35,034 bases of DNA from Tubulinosema ratisbonensis. Taxonomy: Eukaryota > Microsporidia > Tubulinosematidae. This document shows, one piece after another, positions 1 through 7,576 of this stretch (positions are counted from its first letter, which is position 1; each line of letters begins with the position of its first letter). The stretch covers positions 1 through 35,034 of the forward strand of contig RCSS01000144.1 of assembly GCA_004000155.1 (NCBI GenBank), written 5' to 3'. Under the pieces are notes generated by a model. It was given only the letters and a program-made list of their open reading frames with translations. It was not told the DNA's origin and searched no databases. Made by a program: the position numbers and the translations under genes.

Positions 1-1124
1 TTTGATTTGGTGAAAATAATATACAAGGCCCTATTAAGATCAGTAAATGCTAATATTTTTGAGATTCTTTAAAAATACTGTTCTTTCTTGCTGGAGAACT
101 TACCCCTGGTATTAAGAAAACATAAAAGCTCTTTAAATAACATTTATTTAAGGTTTTACTTTTCTTGAACGTTCTTATCTTGTTCATCATAAGATAAAAA
201 ATTTTTAATATTTAAATTTAGTAAATTAAATAAATCATTACTCGTAACAAATTCTAAATAATATTTAACCACAGAAAAGCTACACTTATATTAAAATATT
301 AAATGGCTAAACCTGGGAACAAAAATTTTGTAAAAATCAATATTTAGTAAATTTTATAAAAATTTTCCATTTTGATTAATTTTGGTATACAATAAATAGA
401 TAATCACACGAAGATGAAGTATTAAAGAAAAAAGGCATAACCCTGAGACATAAAGACCAATTTTTAAGTTTACAATATAAAATACAATTTTTAATTATTA
501 CCATAAAGCAGCTATTTCAATCTTAGCAATTTAAAAGTTTAGAATGTTTTTAGATAAATCTGAATTCGTTTGAAAATATGAAAAACAACATAAAGATTTA
601 TCATAGATTTATAACATAAAATTTGTAAGTTTGAATCTTAAAGATAATCTTTTTTTTATATTTAAAGAAAAAGTAGAATTAATCCATGCCTCTTTACCTT
701 CAGAATAAAAACCATAATAAATCATCTTAACAATCTTTTTAATTTATTTATTCAAATCACCAACTTACAATTGCCAATCATCAAGGATGTATTAATAAGA
801 AACACATTGTGTAATGCATTTCTACACAATTACGTATATTTCAAAATACTTAAGCCTTTAGCCAGCCCAAAACCATGCACTCTATTTACTGTCTAAGTTT
901 ATCTTAATTTGCGCAATTTTTAGTCATATGAAATTTAATATAAATATACAAGATTGCATATAAATTATACTATGATATATACACTTCGGACTTTGCAAAA
1001 ATTTTTAAATAATATTAAAAGTTTTCGCCATTACTGCGTTGAAAATATACCTTGAAAAAAATAAAAGATGAAGTAAAAATAACAATTCATAAAAAGAATG
1101 CTAAAATCTTATTATATTCATTTA
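1..1124. other. Noncoding AT-rich region, no gene seen
   Basis: No open frame of convincing length or composition occurs on either strand here. The first 120 bases are slightly less AT-rich and could be the decayed end of something, but no frame stays open or matches a family I recognise. No tRNA-type A/B boxes and no strong inverted repeats were seen. Confidence 0.5.
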
Positions 1125-2243
1125 TTAAGCTGGTGGGTAATATGCTCCAAACAAAATAGCATATGCAATTGAATAAGAGAAATAACCTGTTAGCACTAAA
1201 CTCATTTTCCTAAACCCCTTTTCTTCAATCATTAGAGCTAAAGACCAATAAACCAAAGGATTAAAGCTCACAAACCTAAAAAATATCTGAGAATGAATAA
1301 AAAAAAGTGACATAACAGTTTGTATTGTAAAAATAAGCATCAACAATCTATTATTAACATCTCTCAACTCTTCCTTCTTACCCAATTTACCTTTAATCGT
1401 AACAAAATAACACACAATAAGATACAAACCAAATCCTAAAAAAGGAATACTCACAATTACATTTGGAATATTCTTTTTATCAAAATAAAANCTCAAAAAT
1501 CCTTGATCCCAATAATTTTTTTGTATAAATCCGTAAGGAATAAACAAATCTGATCTTTGCATTTTTAAAAATGAATAAGCTTGGAAAAAAATTAAAGGCA
1601 TCGAGGCAATCAAAATATAAAAAATGTTTAAGTAAAAGACACAAAAAATAAAAAATAAAATGCCATTCGACCTAACTAAGCAATTTAATCCTATTAATAA
1701 GCTTATAAATAGTCTTAAATTGTTTCTTTTTACTTTAAAAGTGTTTTTATTTCTTATAAAATTGTTCTTCTCTTCCAAGATAAGAAATAAAATAAAAAAT
1801 AGAAAAGTAAAAAGTGATTCTGAATATAAAGTACAATAAATTATGCTACAAGGAGAGAATGAGAATAAAAGTAAAGTTAAATAAGAAATCTTACTAGAAT
1901 ACCTTTTCTTACTTAAATAGAATAATAATTGAGAAGAAAAAATGAAAAAAATATTTGATAAAAGTACACCAATCATCAAAGCATTCTTTCCTAAAATACT
2001 TATAAGGTAAGGGAATAGAGGAAAGAATGCTAATAAATGTTCAGAAGTGTATCCTTTAGTGGCAATTTCATAAAAACAAATGGCATCCCACCGTAAAAGA
2101 AAATTAAGCTTAGAACTGCTTATTAAGCCAGTGCTTTTATCATAGGTAGAAATACTTAATGAGCTTACAAAGCTTAAAGAAATGTAAAAAATTCTGGAAA
2201 ACAAAGAAATAAATAAAACATTAAAAAAATCTTTTTTATTCAT
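1125..2243 (-). CDS. GPI18: GPI mannosyltransferase 2 (PIG-V / Gpi18 family)
   Basis: Predicted ER multi-pass enzyme that adds the second mannose to the GPI-anchor precursor using dolichol-phosphate-mannose. The family signature is visible near the N-terminus: RWDAICFYEIA at residues 51-61, then EH followed by AFFPLFPYL at about 72-80, matching the HWDAxHFxxIA...E.xFAFFPxxP block of PIG-V. The rest is a series of hydrophobic helices, typical of GT-C glycosyltransferases. The length of 373 residues is a little below yeast Gpi18. I chose the inner ATG at 2243: the open frame runs to 2327, but the inner start has TCC just before it, gives the expected N-terminus (SRIF motif, then first helix), and avoids overlap with the divergent gene starting at 2271. 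One N at 1491 leaves one residue unknown. Family call is firm; the start is inferred. Confidence 0.85.
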   Translation of the reverse strand: MNKKDFFNVLFISLFSRIFYISLSFVSSLSISTYDKSTGLISSSKLNFLLRWDAICFYEIATKGYTSEHLLAFFPLFPYLISILGKNALMIGVLLSNIFFIFSSQLLFYLSKKRYSSKISYLTLLLFSFSPCSIIYCTLYSESLFTFLFFILFLILEEKNNFIRNKNTFKVKRNNLRLFISLLIGLNCLVRSNGILFFIFCVFYLNIFYILIASMPLIFFQAYSFLKMQRSDLFIPYGFIQKNYWDQGFLXFYFDKKNIPNVIVSIPFLGFGLYLIVCYFVTIKGKLGKKEELRDVNNRLLMLIFTIQTVMSLFFIHSQIFFRFVSFNPLVYWSLALMIEEKGFRKMSLVLTGYFSYSIAYAILFGAYYPPA

Positions 2244-2270
2244 GGATTTAAAAAATAAATAAAAAAATGC

Positions 2271-2456
2271 ATGGAACAAAGTGAACAAGAAAATAAAATT
2301 AGAGTATTGAATGAGTATATTAAACAATTAGAATGTAAAATGAATGATTTAAAAGAGGCTATTGAACAGAATGACAGGGATATAGAGGAATTTAATGAAG
2401 AAAGAAGATTGTTTGAGATTTGGATATCCTCACGTATACATGAAAATAAAAAATAA
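2271..2456 (+). CDS. Small coiled-coil protein, 61 aa
   Basis: A 61-residue acidic protein that is almost entirely heptad-like helix (leucine/isoleucine spacing across residues 8-45) ending in a short aromatic stretch, LFEIW, and a basic tail. I do not recognise the family. The size and the W near the end recall small subunits of kinetochore (DASH-type) or vesicle-tethering complexes, but that is only a shape resemblance. It diverges from the PIG-V gene with 27 bases between start codons, and its last 27 bases overlap antisense the end of the small membrane-protein ORF at 2430-2555. No CCC motif precedes the start, so the coding call rests on open length, composition and position. Confidence 0.5.
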   Translation: MEQSEQENKIRVLNEYIKQLECKMNDLKEAIEQNDRDIEEFNEERRLFEIWISSRIHENKK

Positions 2457-2555
2457 NGTTAAATAAGCAACTGTCAATGAAATAATAGTAGATGTAGCTA
2501 TACATAAAATATTCTTGTGTTTTTCATTCAAAGATCTCAGATAAGAAACAACCAT
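2430..2555 (-). CDS. Small single-pass (tail-anchored) membrane protein, 41 aa
   Basis: An ORF of 41 codons starting at an ATG directly preceded by CCC (TTAACCCATG on the minus strand), the same start context as UTP6 and the 14-3-3 gene in this window. The product has a short polar, basic N-terminus (YLRSLNEKHKN) followed by about 24 uninterrupted hydrophobic residues (ILCIATSTIISL..., ending IFMY), the layout of a tail-anchored or single-span protein such as small subunits of the ER translocon, oligosaccharyltransferase or V-ATPase. I cannot assign it to one of these. It shares a 55-bp divergent promoter with UTP6. Its 3' end overlaps the convergent 61-aa gene by 27 bases. The N at 2457 falls in the wobble position of a Thr codon. 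Evidence is start context plus hydrophobic architecture. Confidence 0.55.
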   Translation of the reverse strand: MVVSYLRSLNEKHKNILCIATSTIISLTVAYLXLFFIFMYT

Positions 2556-2613
2556 GGGTTAAAAAAATAAAAAAATAAAAAAATAAATTATTAATTTATT
2601 TTTTTAACCCATG
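2553..2613. promoter_or_regulatory. Symmetrical divergent promoter with CCC start motifs
   Basis: Perfect inverted repeat: CATGGGTTAAAAAAATAAA at 2553-2571 and its reverse complement at 2595-2613, spacer of 23 A/T bases. Each arm includes the start codon of one divergent gene (minus-strand ATG at 2555, UTP6 ATG at 2611). The 55 bases between the ATGs therefore carry two mirror copies of T-run + TTAACCC + ATG. The CCC-before-ATG signal is known from microsporidian genes; that the repeat acts as a bidirectional core promoter is inference. Confidence 0.6.
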
Positions 2614-3342
2614 ATAGATAAAATTCATTATAATTTAGAAAAAACAGCTGAAGAATTAAAAGACTCTCTTTCTAAAAAAATATACACAGAAGAGGAAGTT
2701 AAGTCAATTGTTAAGCAAAGAAAAGAATTTGAGTATAAAATAAACAAATCAAATAAAAAATTATCTGATTTTCTTAAGTATTTAGAATTTGAGATAAATT
2801 TAGAAAAAAAGAAGGAAGAAAAAGAGGTTTATGATTTAAGAAATACAAGAAGAATNATTGGTATTTTTAAGAATGCATTAAGAAGCTTTTTTGATGAAAG
2901 ATTGTTAGTTCAATTTATAGATTATTTGGAAGAAAAAGAACTTTTTGAAGAAATGAAAGATTATTTTTCTAAAATTTGTTTGTTAAGGATGAATGATTTA
3001 GATTTGTGGGTGTATTGTTTTACTAAACTGTTTGAAAATAAAGAAATAAGTTGTGGAAGGCTTTTATTTCAAAAAGGATTAAAGATTCACAACACTTTTA
3101 AATTTTTTAAAGAATATTTTTTGGTTGAGTTTATGCATTTCAGAAATTTATTACAAATAAATAAAGAAATCGGTTTGGATGTTTCTGAGANTGAGTTGGA
3201 GGATGGTGCTGTTTTATTGGTTTTATTTAAAGAAATTTATAAGAATTTCAAAGGAAAAGTGGATTTATCAGAGATTATTGGTTTGTTTGATGATTTTTCT
3301 GCATTAAAAATGAAAATTAATCTAATTATGCAAACTGAGTAA
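2611..3342 (+). CDS. UTP6: UTP6, U3 snoRNP/SSU processome subunit (HAT-repeat)
   Basis: Nucleolar component of the small-subunit processome that helps process pre-18S rRNA. The N-terminus matches the UTP6 signature: a start of the type MxDKIxYxLExxxxEL, then IYTEEEVKSIVKQRKEFEYK at about residues 24-43, the region that in fungi and animals reads ...F...EI..I...R..FEY.L. The middle and C-terminal parts (about 85-243) look like degenerate HAT helical repeats (YFSKICLLRMNDLDLWVYC, LFQKGLKIH). At 243 residues it is far shorter than yeast UTP6 (about 440), so the C-terminal HAT array is cut back. The start is fixed by AACCCATG. Two Ns (2856, 3191) leave two residues undetermined. Start and stop codons both lie inside perfect inverted repeats (see 2553-2613 and 3327-3426). 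Confidence 0.82.
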   Translation: MIDKIHYNLEKTAEELKDSLSKKIYTEEEVKSIVKQRKEFEYKINKSNKKLSDFLKYLEFEINLEKKKEEKEVYDLRNTRRXIGIFKNALRSFFDERLLVQFIDYLEEKELFEEMKDYFSKICLLRMNDLDLWVYCFTKLFENKEISCGRLLFQKGLKIHNTFKFFKEYFLVEFMHFRNLLQINKEIGLDVSEXELEDGAVLLVLFKEIYKNFKGKVDLSEIIGLFDDFSALKMKINLIMQTE

Positions 3343-3426
3343 ATTAATATTTTTTAAATAAAAAAACATTATTTTTCATTAATTTTTATTTTTTAACAGA
3401 AAATATTAATTTACTCAGTTTGCATA
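3327..3426. repeat. 27-bp perfect inverted repeat across the UTP6 stop codon
   Basis: Bases 3327-3353 (last UTP6 codons, TAA stop and first 3' UTR bases; includes TATGCAAACTGAGTAAATTA) recur exactly inverted at 3400-3426, with a 46-base AT-rich spacer. The arm carries 7 G/C bases, so it is not just AT low complexity. An RNA spanning it could fold into a long hairpin at the 3' end of the message. It may also be a recent inverted duplication or an assembly fold-back. Confidence 0.8.
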
Positions 3427-4142
3427 TTTTTTATAGAATAAAATATTAATTATTTGAAAAATAAGATAATTTAATATTTTATCAAAGGTAATTGTTAGAT
3501 ACACTGCTGTATTTTAAGAATAGTTCAATCAAAAATCTTATTTTACTTATTGTTTTGTTCTTACTTCTTAGTGGCATCCCTTTTTCTATTAAGAATCTTT
3601 TGTAAAATCATTTGGTTTTTGATAATAAATCTGAATTCAATATCTTTAAATCCATGACAACAATAATATGCCTATTAAACAATATTATCTGCTTTGTAAA
3701 TATGAATTATATTGCTTGTATTATTAATAAAATGAATAATTTTATAATTGTCAACTTTATTATTATAAAAATTGATTAACGTTTAATAAATCGAAAGTAC
3801 CTTTTTTTTGTAATTATTTTTTATAAAATAGAACATTTTAAAATATTAACACAGATGAAAATATTTTATATGAGCTATTATATAAGTTAATTTTATTGTG
3901 CTATTTTTTCACACTTATAATGGCTTATTAATAGAAATTTTAATCAAACTTGTAGTAATTTTTCAAAATATTTTTTATAATCAAGAGTGTAACTAAAACA
4001 TAACTGTAATCTACAAATAGTTCTTATAGCAAATTTTATTCGAAAAAATGTAAATTTGGCAGGACGAAAGTTTTTTTAAAAGTGGCAAAAACTTACTCAT
4101 ATGTGTCTGTAAAAAATTATAAACTACAACATATTTTGTCTA

Positions 4143-4270
4143 GATGTTCTTTTAGATGCACATCAAATTATCCTTTAACCAAAGCCAGAAGGCGAACTAG
4201 ACTTAGGCAGCCAATAGAGCGGGTGAGGGTGAGTTTAAGCGGAAGAAAGGCTAGCAGTATCTCTGCTATG
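4143..4270. other. GC-rich island, possible decayed insertion
   Basis: About 130 bases with close to 45-50% G+C (for example GCGGGTGAGGGTGAG at 4218-4232) inside DNA of about 20% G+C. No frame gives a recognisable protein and no tRNA or rRNA structure was found. It directly follows the relic ORF 4235-4372 on the minus strand. It most likely derives from a transposon or other foreign element, but no element was identified. Confidence 0.35.
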
Positions 4271-4372
4271 TCTGTTTATATTAAAACATATTTTACTATA
4301 TGTTTCTTTATGAATAATTATCCATACATAATAGAGAAGGTAAAGCAAAAGATCTTCATATGTATTTATCAT
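4235..4372 (-). pseudogene. Relic ORF of a dispersed family, copy 1 (YEDLLL start)
   Basis: A 45-codon ORF on the minus strand beginning M-I-N-T-YEDLLLYLLYY. The 26-base core at 4335-4360 (minus) matches the plus-strand cores at 24011-24036 (23/26) and 24135-24160 (24/26). Most differences are silent in this frame, and all copies have an ATG four or five codons before the Tyr and a TTTTTGTT-type tract just upstream. After the shared part the frame runs into the GC-rich island and stops. The pattern fits truncated copies of the start of a multicopy gene or transposon ORF. The family is not recognised. Confidence 0.4.
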
Positions 4373-4543
4373 CTTTAAACAAAAAAACAATAACCTACTG
4401 TTTAAAACTAGATGTTATGACAGAGGTAGATTAAAAAAACTTTCTTTCATATTTATAAATGTTACCATGATTATCTTTTAGTAAAATGTTTCAACTATAA
4501 ACAATCATAAAACCATTTTATTTGTTTTAATCATCTTTATCCT

Positions 4544-4573
4544 TTATATGTTTTTCAGGCCAAAAACATATAA
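4544..4573. repeat. Perfect hairpin, 12-bp arms
   Basis: TTATATGTTTTT at 4544-4555 and AAAAACATATAA at 4562-4573, separated by CAGGCC. It lies about 370 bases before the TUP1-like start in otherwise empty DNA. Function unknown. Confidence 0.7.
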
Positions 4574-4839
4574 TGAAATTAAGTCATTGTTGACAAATAA
4601 GTTTACATTAACTACTGTTCCTTGACAAACTAAATATTATGCATTTTGTATTCTTTTAAAAATATTCATTATTTAGTATTTCATCATATTCTTTAACTTT
4701 ATTTTTTAAATTATTTAAAGAAAAAAAATTAATTATAAACTAAAATAATTTTTTAAAAATAACATTAAATATTTTTTATATTTTACTAATTAAGTAAATA
4801 AAAAAAATCACTGATAACACTTTTAACCTAAAAATTTTT

Positions 4840-4849
4840 ATTGGCCAAT
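4840..4849. promoter_or_regulatory. Palindromic CCAAT box upstream of TUP1-like gene
   Basis: ATTGGCCAAT reads as a CCAAT box on both strands and lies about 100 bases before the ATG at 4947. CCAAT is the binding core of the NF-Y (HAP2/3/5) complex, whose B subunit is encoded at 19153-19524. Binding is inference from the motif only. Confidence 0.35.
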
Positions 4850-4946
4850 AGAAAAAAAAGAACTTTTAATTAAAAAAACTTCCTTTTTGTAAACTAAAAA
4901 ATCATAAAAAATAAAATAAAAATATTAAATTTAATATCCCTATTTT

Positions 4947-6146
4947 ATGTATAGACACAATTTTTTACAGATGCTTGAGAATTTGAAGAAAGAATTCGAG
5001 CAACTGGCTAATGACAACAGTAATTTGAGAGCTGTACTCAAGAAGCATGAAGAAAAGGCAGGATATTTTCATAATGAGTTAAAATTGATAAAAAGTACTA
5101 TTGTAGAGTTACAGTCTCAAATAAAAGTAAAAAAGTTTGTTACCGAAGATCTTCCCAAAACATATTCTAAGACCAATCAAAATAAAAAGATAAAAATTGG
5201 GTCTGGGTGGAGTGTAGAGAAGGAAAAATTGGCTAATATTAGTTTATTACACACTGTTACCCTTCCTACTTCAGTAAGTTCTGTTCAAATGTCTCCTTGT
5301 GGTAATTTTTTAGGGATAGTTTGTGCTTCCACTATTTTTTTACTCTCCTTAGAAGATTATTCACTTTTATTTTTGAACCATAAAAGTAACAGAATGGAGG
5401 AGGTAGGAAATAATCATAAATCACAAATTCTTAAAGAATATGACATAAAATTACTTTTTTCGAAAGATTCTAAGTTTATTTTTACAGATAATGGAGATAA
5501 TTGTATCAGAAAATGGTGTATGATGACTAAGATGGCGACCAGGCATTTGCTTACTTTTACTTCTGTGGGATGGGGATTTTACCAGAATTTTATAGCCATG
5601 GCTGATAACAAGAGTGTAATATTGTATGATTTGTTAAATCAATTAGAAATACCTTTTTTTGAGTACAAAGAAGATTCCTTTTCTGATTATTTTACATCTT
5701 TTTTGGCAGTAAATGATGAAATAATTTTGTTAGGAACTAACAATGGTAAAATAATTTTGTTAAAAGAGAATTTTAAAGAAGAATTCTCAGTTCATTCCAA
5801 ATCAATTACCTCTTTAGCAGTAAAAAATAATAAATTTATATTCAGTGGCTCAGTTGATAAAACAGCTTTGATTAATTTTTTAGATTTGAGAAATAACACT
5901 TTAAATGTTGTAGGAGGGCCACTTAAACACGATGATTCAGTCTTAGGAGTAAAGTTTTTTGAGGATTCTGCTCACTTTGTGACTAATTCTAGAGATTCTA
6001 CCTTTAGGATATGGGATAAAAATCAAAAGGAGATGAGGGTTATAGCACACAATGGGCCAGTCACAGGGATAGCTACCAAAGGAAGAATACTTGTATCTGC
6101 AGGAGATAAAAAAATAAGAGTGTGGGATGTTGATTTTAATCTTTAA
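4947..6146 (+). CDS. TUP1: TUP1-like WD40 transcriptional corepressor
   Basis: Predicted nuclear corepressor. Residues 5-65 form a coiled coil (LENLKKEFEQLANDNSNLRA...), as in the tetramerisation helix of Tup1. After a short linker comes GSGWSVEKEK...ISLLHTVTLPTSVSSVQMSPCG at about 86-118, which parallels the Tup1/Groucho-type entry into the propeller (W.V.YN...L.HtL.H.SVVCCVrFS). WD-type repeats follow to the end; the clearest are at about 295-325, FVTNSRDSTFRIWD, and RILVSAGDKKIRVWDVDF at the C-terminus. The protein has 399 residues, shorter than yeast Tup1 (713), lacking the long linker. CCC at 4938-4940 supports the first ATG. It could instead be another coiled-coil WD40 protein, but the order of elements favours Tup1. 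Confidence 0.72.
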   Translation: MYRHNFLQMLENLKKEFEQLANDNSNLRAVLKKHEEKAGYFHNELKLIKSTIVELQSQIKVKKFVTEDLPKTYSKTNQNKKIKIGSGWSVEKEKLANISLLHTVTLPTSVSSVQMSPCGNFLGIVCASTIFLLSLEDYSLLFLNHKSNRMEEVGNNHKSQILKEYDIKLLFSKDSKFIFTDNGDNCIRKWCMMTKMATRHLLTFTSVGWGFYQNFIAMADNKSVILYDLLNQLEIPFFEYKEDSFSDYFTSFLAVNDEIILLGTNNGKIILLKENFKEEFSVHSKSITSLAVKNNKFIFSGSVDKTALINFLDLRNNTLNVVGGPLKHDDSVLGVKFFEDSAHFVTNSRDSTFRIWDKNQKEMRVIAHNGPVTGIATKGRILVSAGDKKIRVWDVDFNL

Positions 6147-6186
6147 ATAAATAGAAGTATAATTTAAAAAAATTGATTTATTTATC

Positions 6187-6222
6187 AACCAATCAAAAAT
6201 AATGTTAAAATTTTGATTGGTT
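6187..6222. promoter_or_regulatory. Inverted CCAATCA pair between TUP1-like gene and next gene
   Basis: AACCAATCAAAA (6187-6198) and TTTTGATTGGTT (6211-6222) form a perfect 12-bp inverted repeat with a 12-base spacer, placing two full NF-Y-type CCAATCA boxes face to face 38 bases before the ATG at 6260. It could be a regulatory site for the downstream gene or a 3' hairpin of the TUP1-like transcript. Confidence 0.5.
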
Positions 6223-6259
6223 AATTTAAGTACAAAACTCTCCTTAATCTAAAAAATAC

Positions 6260-6478
6260 ATGAAAGAAGAACTAAACTTAAACAAAATTTACTCAAAAGA
6301 AGAGCTAAGCAATTTAATAAAACAGAAAAAGGTTACAAAAAAAGTGTTATTTTACATTTACAAACAAATGTTAGTAGAAGATTATAAAGAATATATCATT
6401 TTCTTAGATGAATATTACAAAGAAAAAGACACTGNGCTAAGAAACTGGTACGAAGGAATAAAAATGATTGGTTTATAA
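6260..6478 (+). CDS. Small hypothetical protein, 72 aa
   Basis: A 72-residue Lys/Glu/Tyr-rich, mainly helical protein with no membrane segment or signal peptide. No family recognised. It sits between the TUP1-like gene and the R-SNARE in the same direction (113 bases after the former, 46 before the latter), consistent with the compact gene spacing here. Its upstream region contains the paired CCAATCA inverted repeat. One N (6435) leaves one residue unknown. The charged, even composition and the ATG after a short AT leader favour a real gene. Confidence 0.55.
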   Translation: MKEELNLNKIYSKEELSNLIKQKKVTKKVLFYIYKQMLVEDYKEYIIFLDEYYKEKDTXLRNWYEGIKMIGL

Positions 6479-6524
6479 AAATATTCTCCTTTTTTTACTA
6501 TTTTACCAACAAAGTTAGAAAATA

Positions 6525-6791
6525 ATGGACATTGCTGATGCATTAAATTATGAGATGGATGCTTTACAAAATAGGTTAAAAGAATCTATCAAAGAGGAGG
6601 AAAAGAGGGGTGCTAGTTTGTATAATTTACAAACAGAAACTGAGAGGTTAGAGGGAAGAGCAGGTCAGTTTAGGAGACAAGCTGAGTCTACCAAAAAGAA
6701 ATTGTTTTGGAAGGCTTTTAAATGGGTTATAATTGGTGGAATAATTGTTGTTTTGNNAGGAATGTTTATTTATAAAATGTTTTTGAAATAA
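6525..6791 (+). CDS. R-SNARE (synaptobrevin/VAMP-like)
   Basis: Vesicle SNARE for membrane fusion: an 88-residue tail-anchored protein. A SNARE helix spans about residues 5-60. Aligning LEGRAGQF (42-49) with the VAMP stretch LxxxAxxF, and KKKLFWKAFKW with the juxtamembrane KRKYWWKN(L)K, places Arg28 at the ionic zero layer, making it an R-SNARE. Hydrophobic layer residues follow at the expected spacing (Leu32, Leu35, Leu42). A single membrane span (about 66-86, VIIGGIIVVL...) ends the protein with only Lys after it. There is no longin domain, so it resembles the short brevins. Two Ns at 6756-6757 affect one residue in the span. Which vesicle step it serves cannot be told. Confidence 0.78.
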   Translation: MDIADALNYEMDALQNRLKESIKEEEKRGASLYNLQTETERLEGRAGQFRRQAESTKKKLFWKAFKWVIIGGIIVVLXGMFIYKMFLK

Positions 6792-6924
6792 AATTAATTT
6801 CAGATAAAAAACATTTGATTTTAAATGAAAATAATAAAAACCTTTTTAATATTTTTATTTTAAATTAAAAAAAAATAATTTTTAACTGTGATAAATGAAA
6901 TATTTTTTTTAAATTAATAAAATA

Positions 6925-7365
6925 ATGTTCTTTTTAATTTATTTAACAATCCTTCTATTCTTAATAACCATTTCAGTTCAATCACCTGTCCAACAAATAA
7001 GAGATAATTTATTAGAAAAATTGTATAAAAAATACTCTTCTGTTACTGTTTTAATAATTTATTCATTGATAACAAGAAAAACTTTACACCTACCTTTGTT
7101 ATTAATCCTATTTATTCCTTTACCCCAAAAAAAAATCTTTTCTGGCCATGTTTATAAAACCATTTTAATTACTTATTTTTTGGTAAAAGCTTATTTATTT
7201 ACTAATAATACTTTTTTTAGAATATTAGGCATTATTTTTATTTTATTTATTAATTTTTATGTTTTTAAAACTATTTTTTATTTTCATAATAAAAAAGAAT
7301 TATTGTTTGGATGGATTTTAGGTACACTTGTTATTTATTTAATAAATTATTTAATTTCTTTATAA
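6925..7365 (+). CDS. Polytopic membrane protein, 146 aa, unknown
   Basis: Very hydrophobic 146-residue protein with an estimated four to five membrane helices (about residues 2-17, 44-66, 78-92, 97-118, 126-145) joined by short basic loops. The first hydrophobic segment followed by SVQSP could also act as a signal. I recognise no family. It is co-directional between the R-SNARE and the ARF gene. No CCC motif precedes the ATG; the start is simply the first in the frame after a 133-base spacer. Phe, Leu and Ile dominate, partly an effect of AT-rich codons, yet the open frame and periodic hydrophobicity are better than chance for such DNA. Confidence 0.55.
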   Translation: MFFLIYLTILLFLITISVQSPVQQIRDNLLEKLYKKYSSVTVLIIYSLITRKTLHLPLLLILFIPLPQKKIFSGHVYKTILITYFLVKAYLFTNNTFFRILGIIFILFINFYVFKTIFYFHNKKELLFGWILGTLVIYLINYLISL

Positions 7366-7397
7366 ATTATTTTAAATTTCTTTTATTAAATTATTTT

Positions 7398-7498
7398 ATT
7401 AAATTATTTTTTTAATAATTATTTTTTTAATTAAATTATTTTTTTTACTAATTCTATTTTTCATTAAATTATTTTTTTAATAATTATTTTTTTTAATT
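7398..7498. repeat. Direct repeat in AT-only spacer
   Basis: A roughly 35-base block beginning ATTAAATTATTTTTTTAATA occurs at 7398-7432 and again at 7463-7498, in a spacer made almost only of A and T between the membrane-protein gene and the ARF gene. It is probably slippage-prone low complexity. Confidence 0.5.
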
Positions 7499-7576
7499 AT
7501 TTTTAAATTTTTAAAACAATTATTTTTTGTTTTAATTTTCAAATAAAACTATAAAAACAAATAAATAAGAAGGGTA

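Larger units (their letters stand above)
3343..4946. other. Intergenic region with ORF relic, GC-rich island and hairpin
   Basis: No convincing gene. Contents: the right arm of the UTP6 3' inverted repeat, a relic ORF on the minus strand (4235-4372) next to a GC-rich island (about 4143-4270), a 12-bp-arm hairpin at 4544-4573, and a palindromic CCAAT box at 4840-4849 upstream of the TUP1-like gene. A plus-strand open frame at 4082-4378 covers the island but resembles no family and has no start motif. Confidence 0.5.

Noticed and set aside
4082..4378. 98-codon open frame over the GC-rich island
   Set aside because: Arg/Ser-rich translation with no family, no start motif; the opposite strand has better-supported relic homology.
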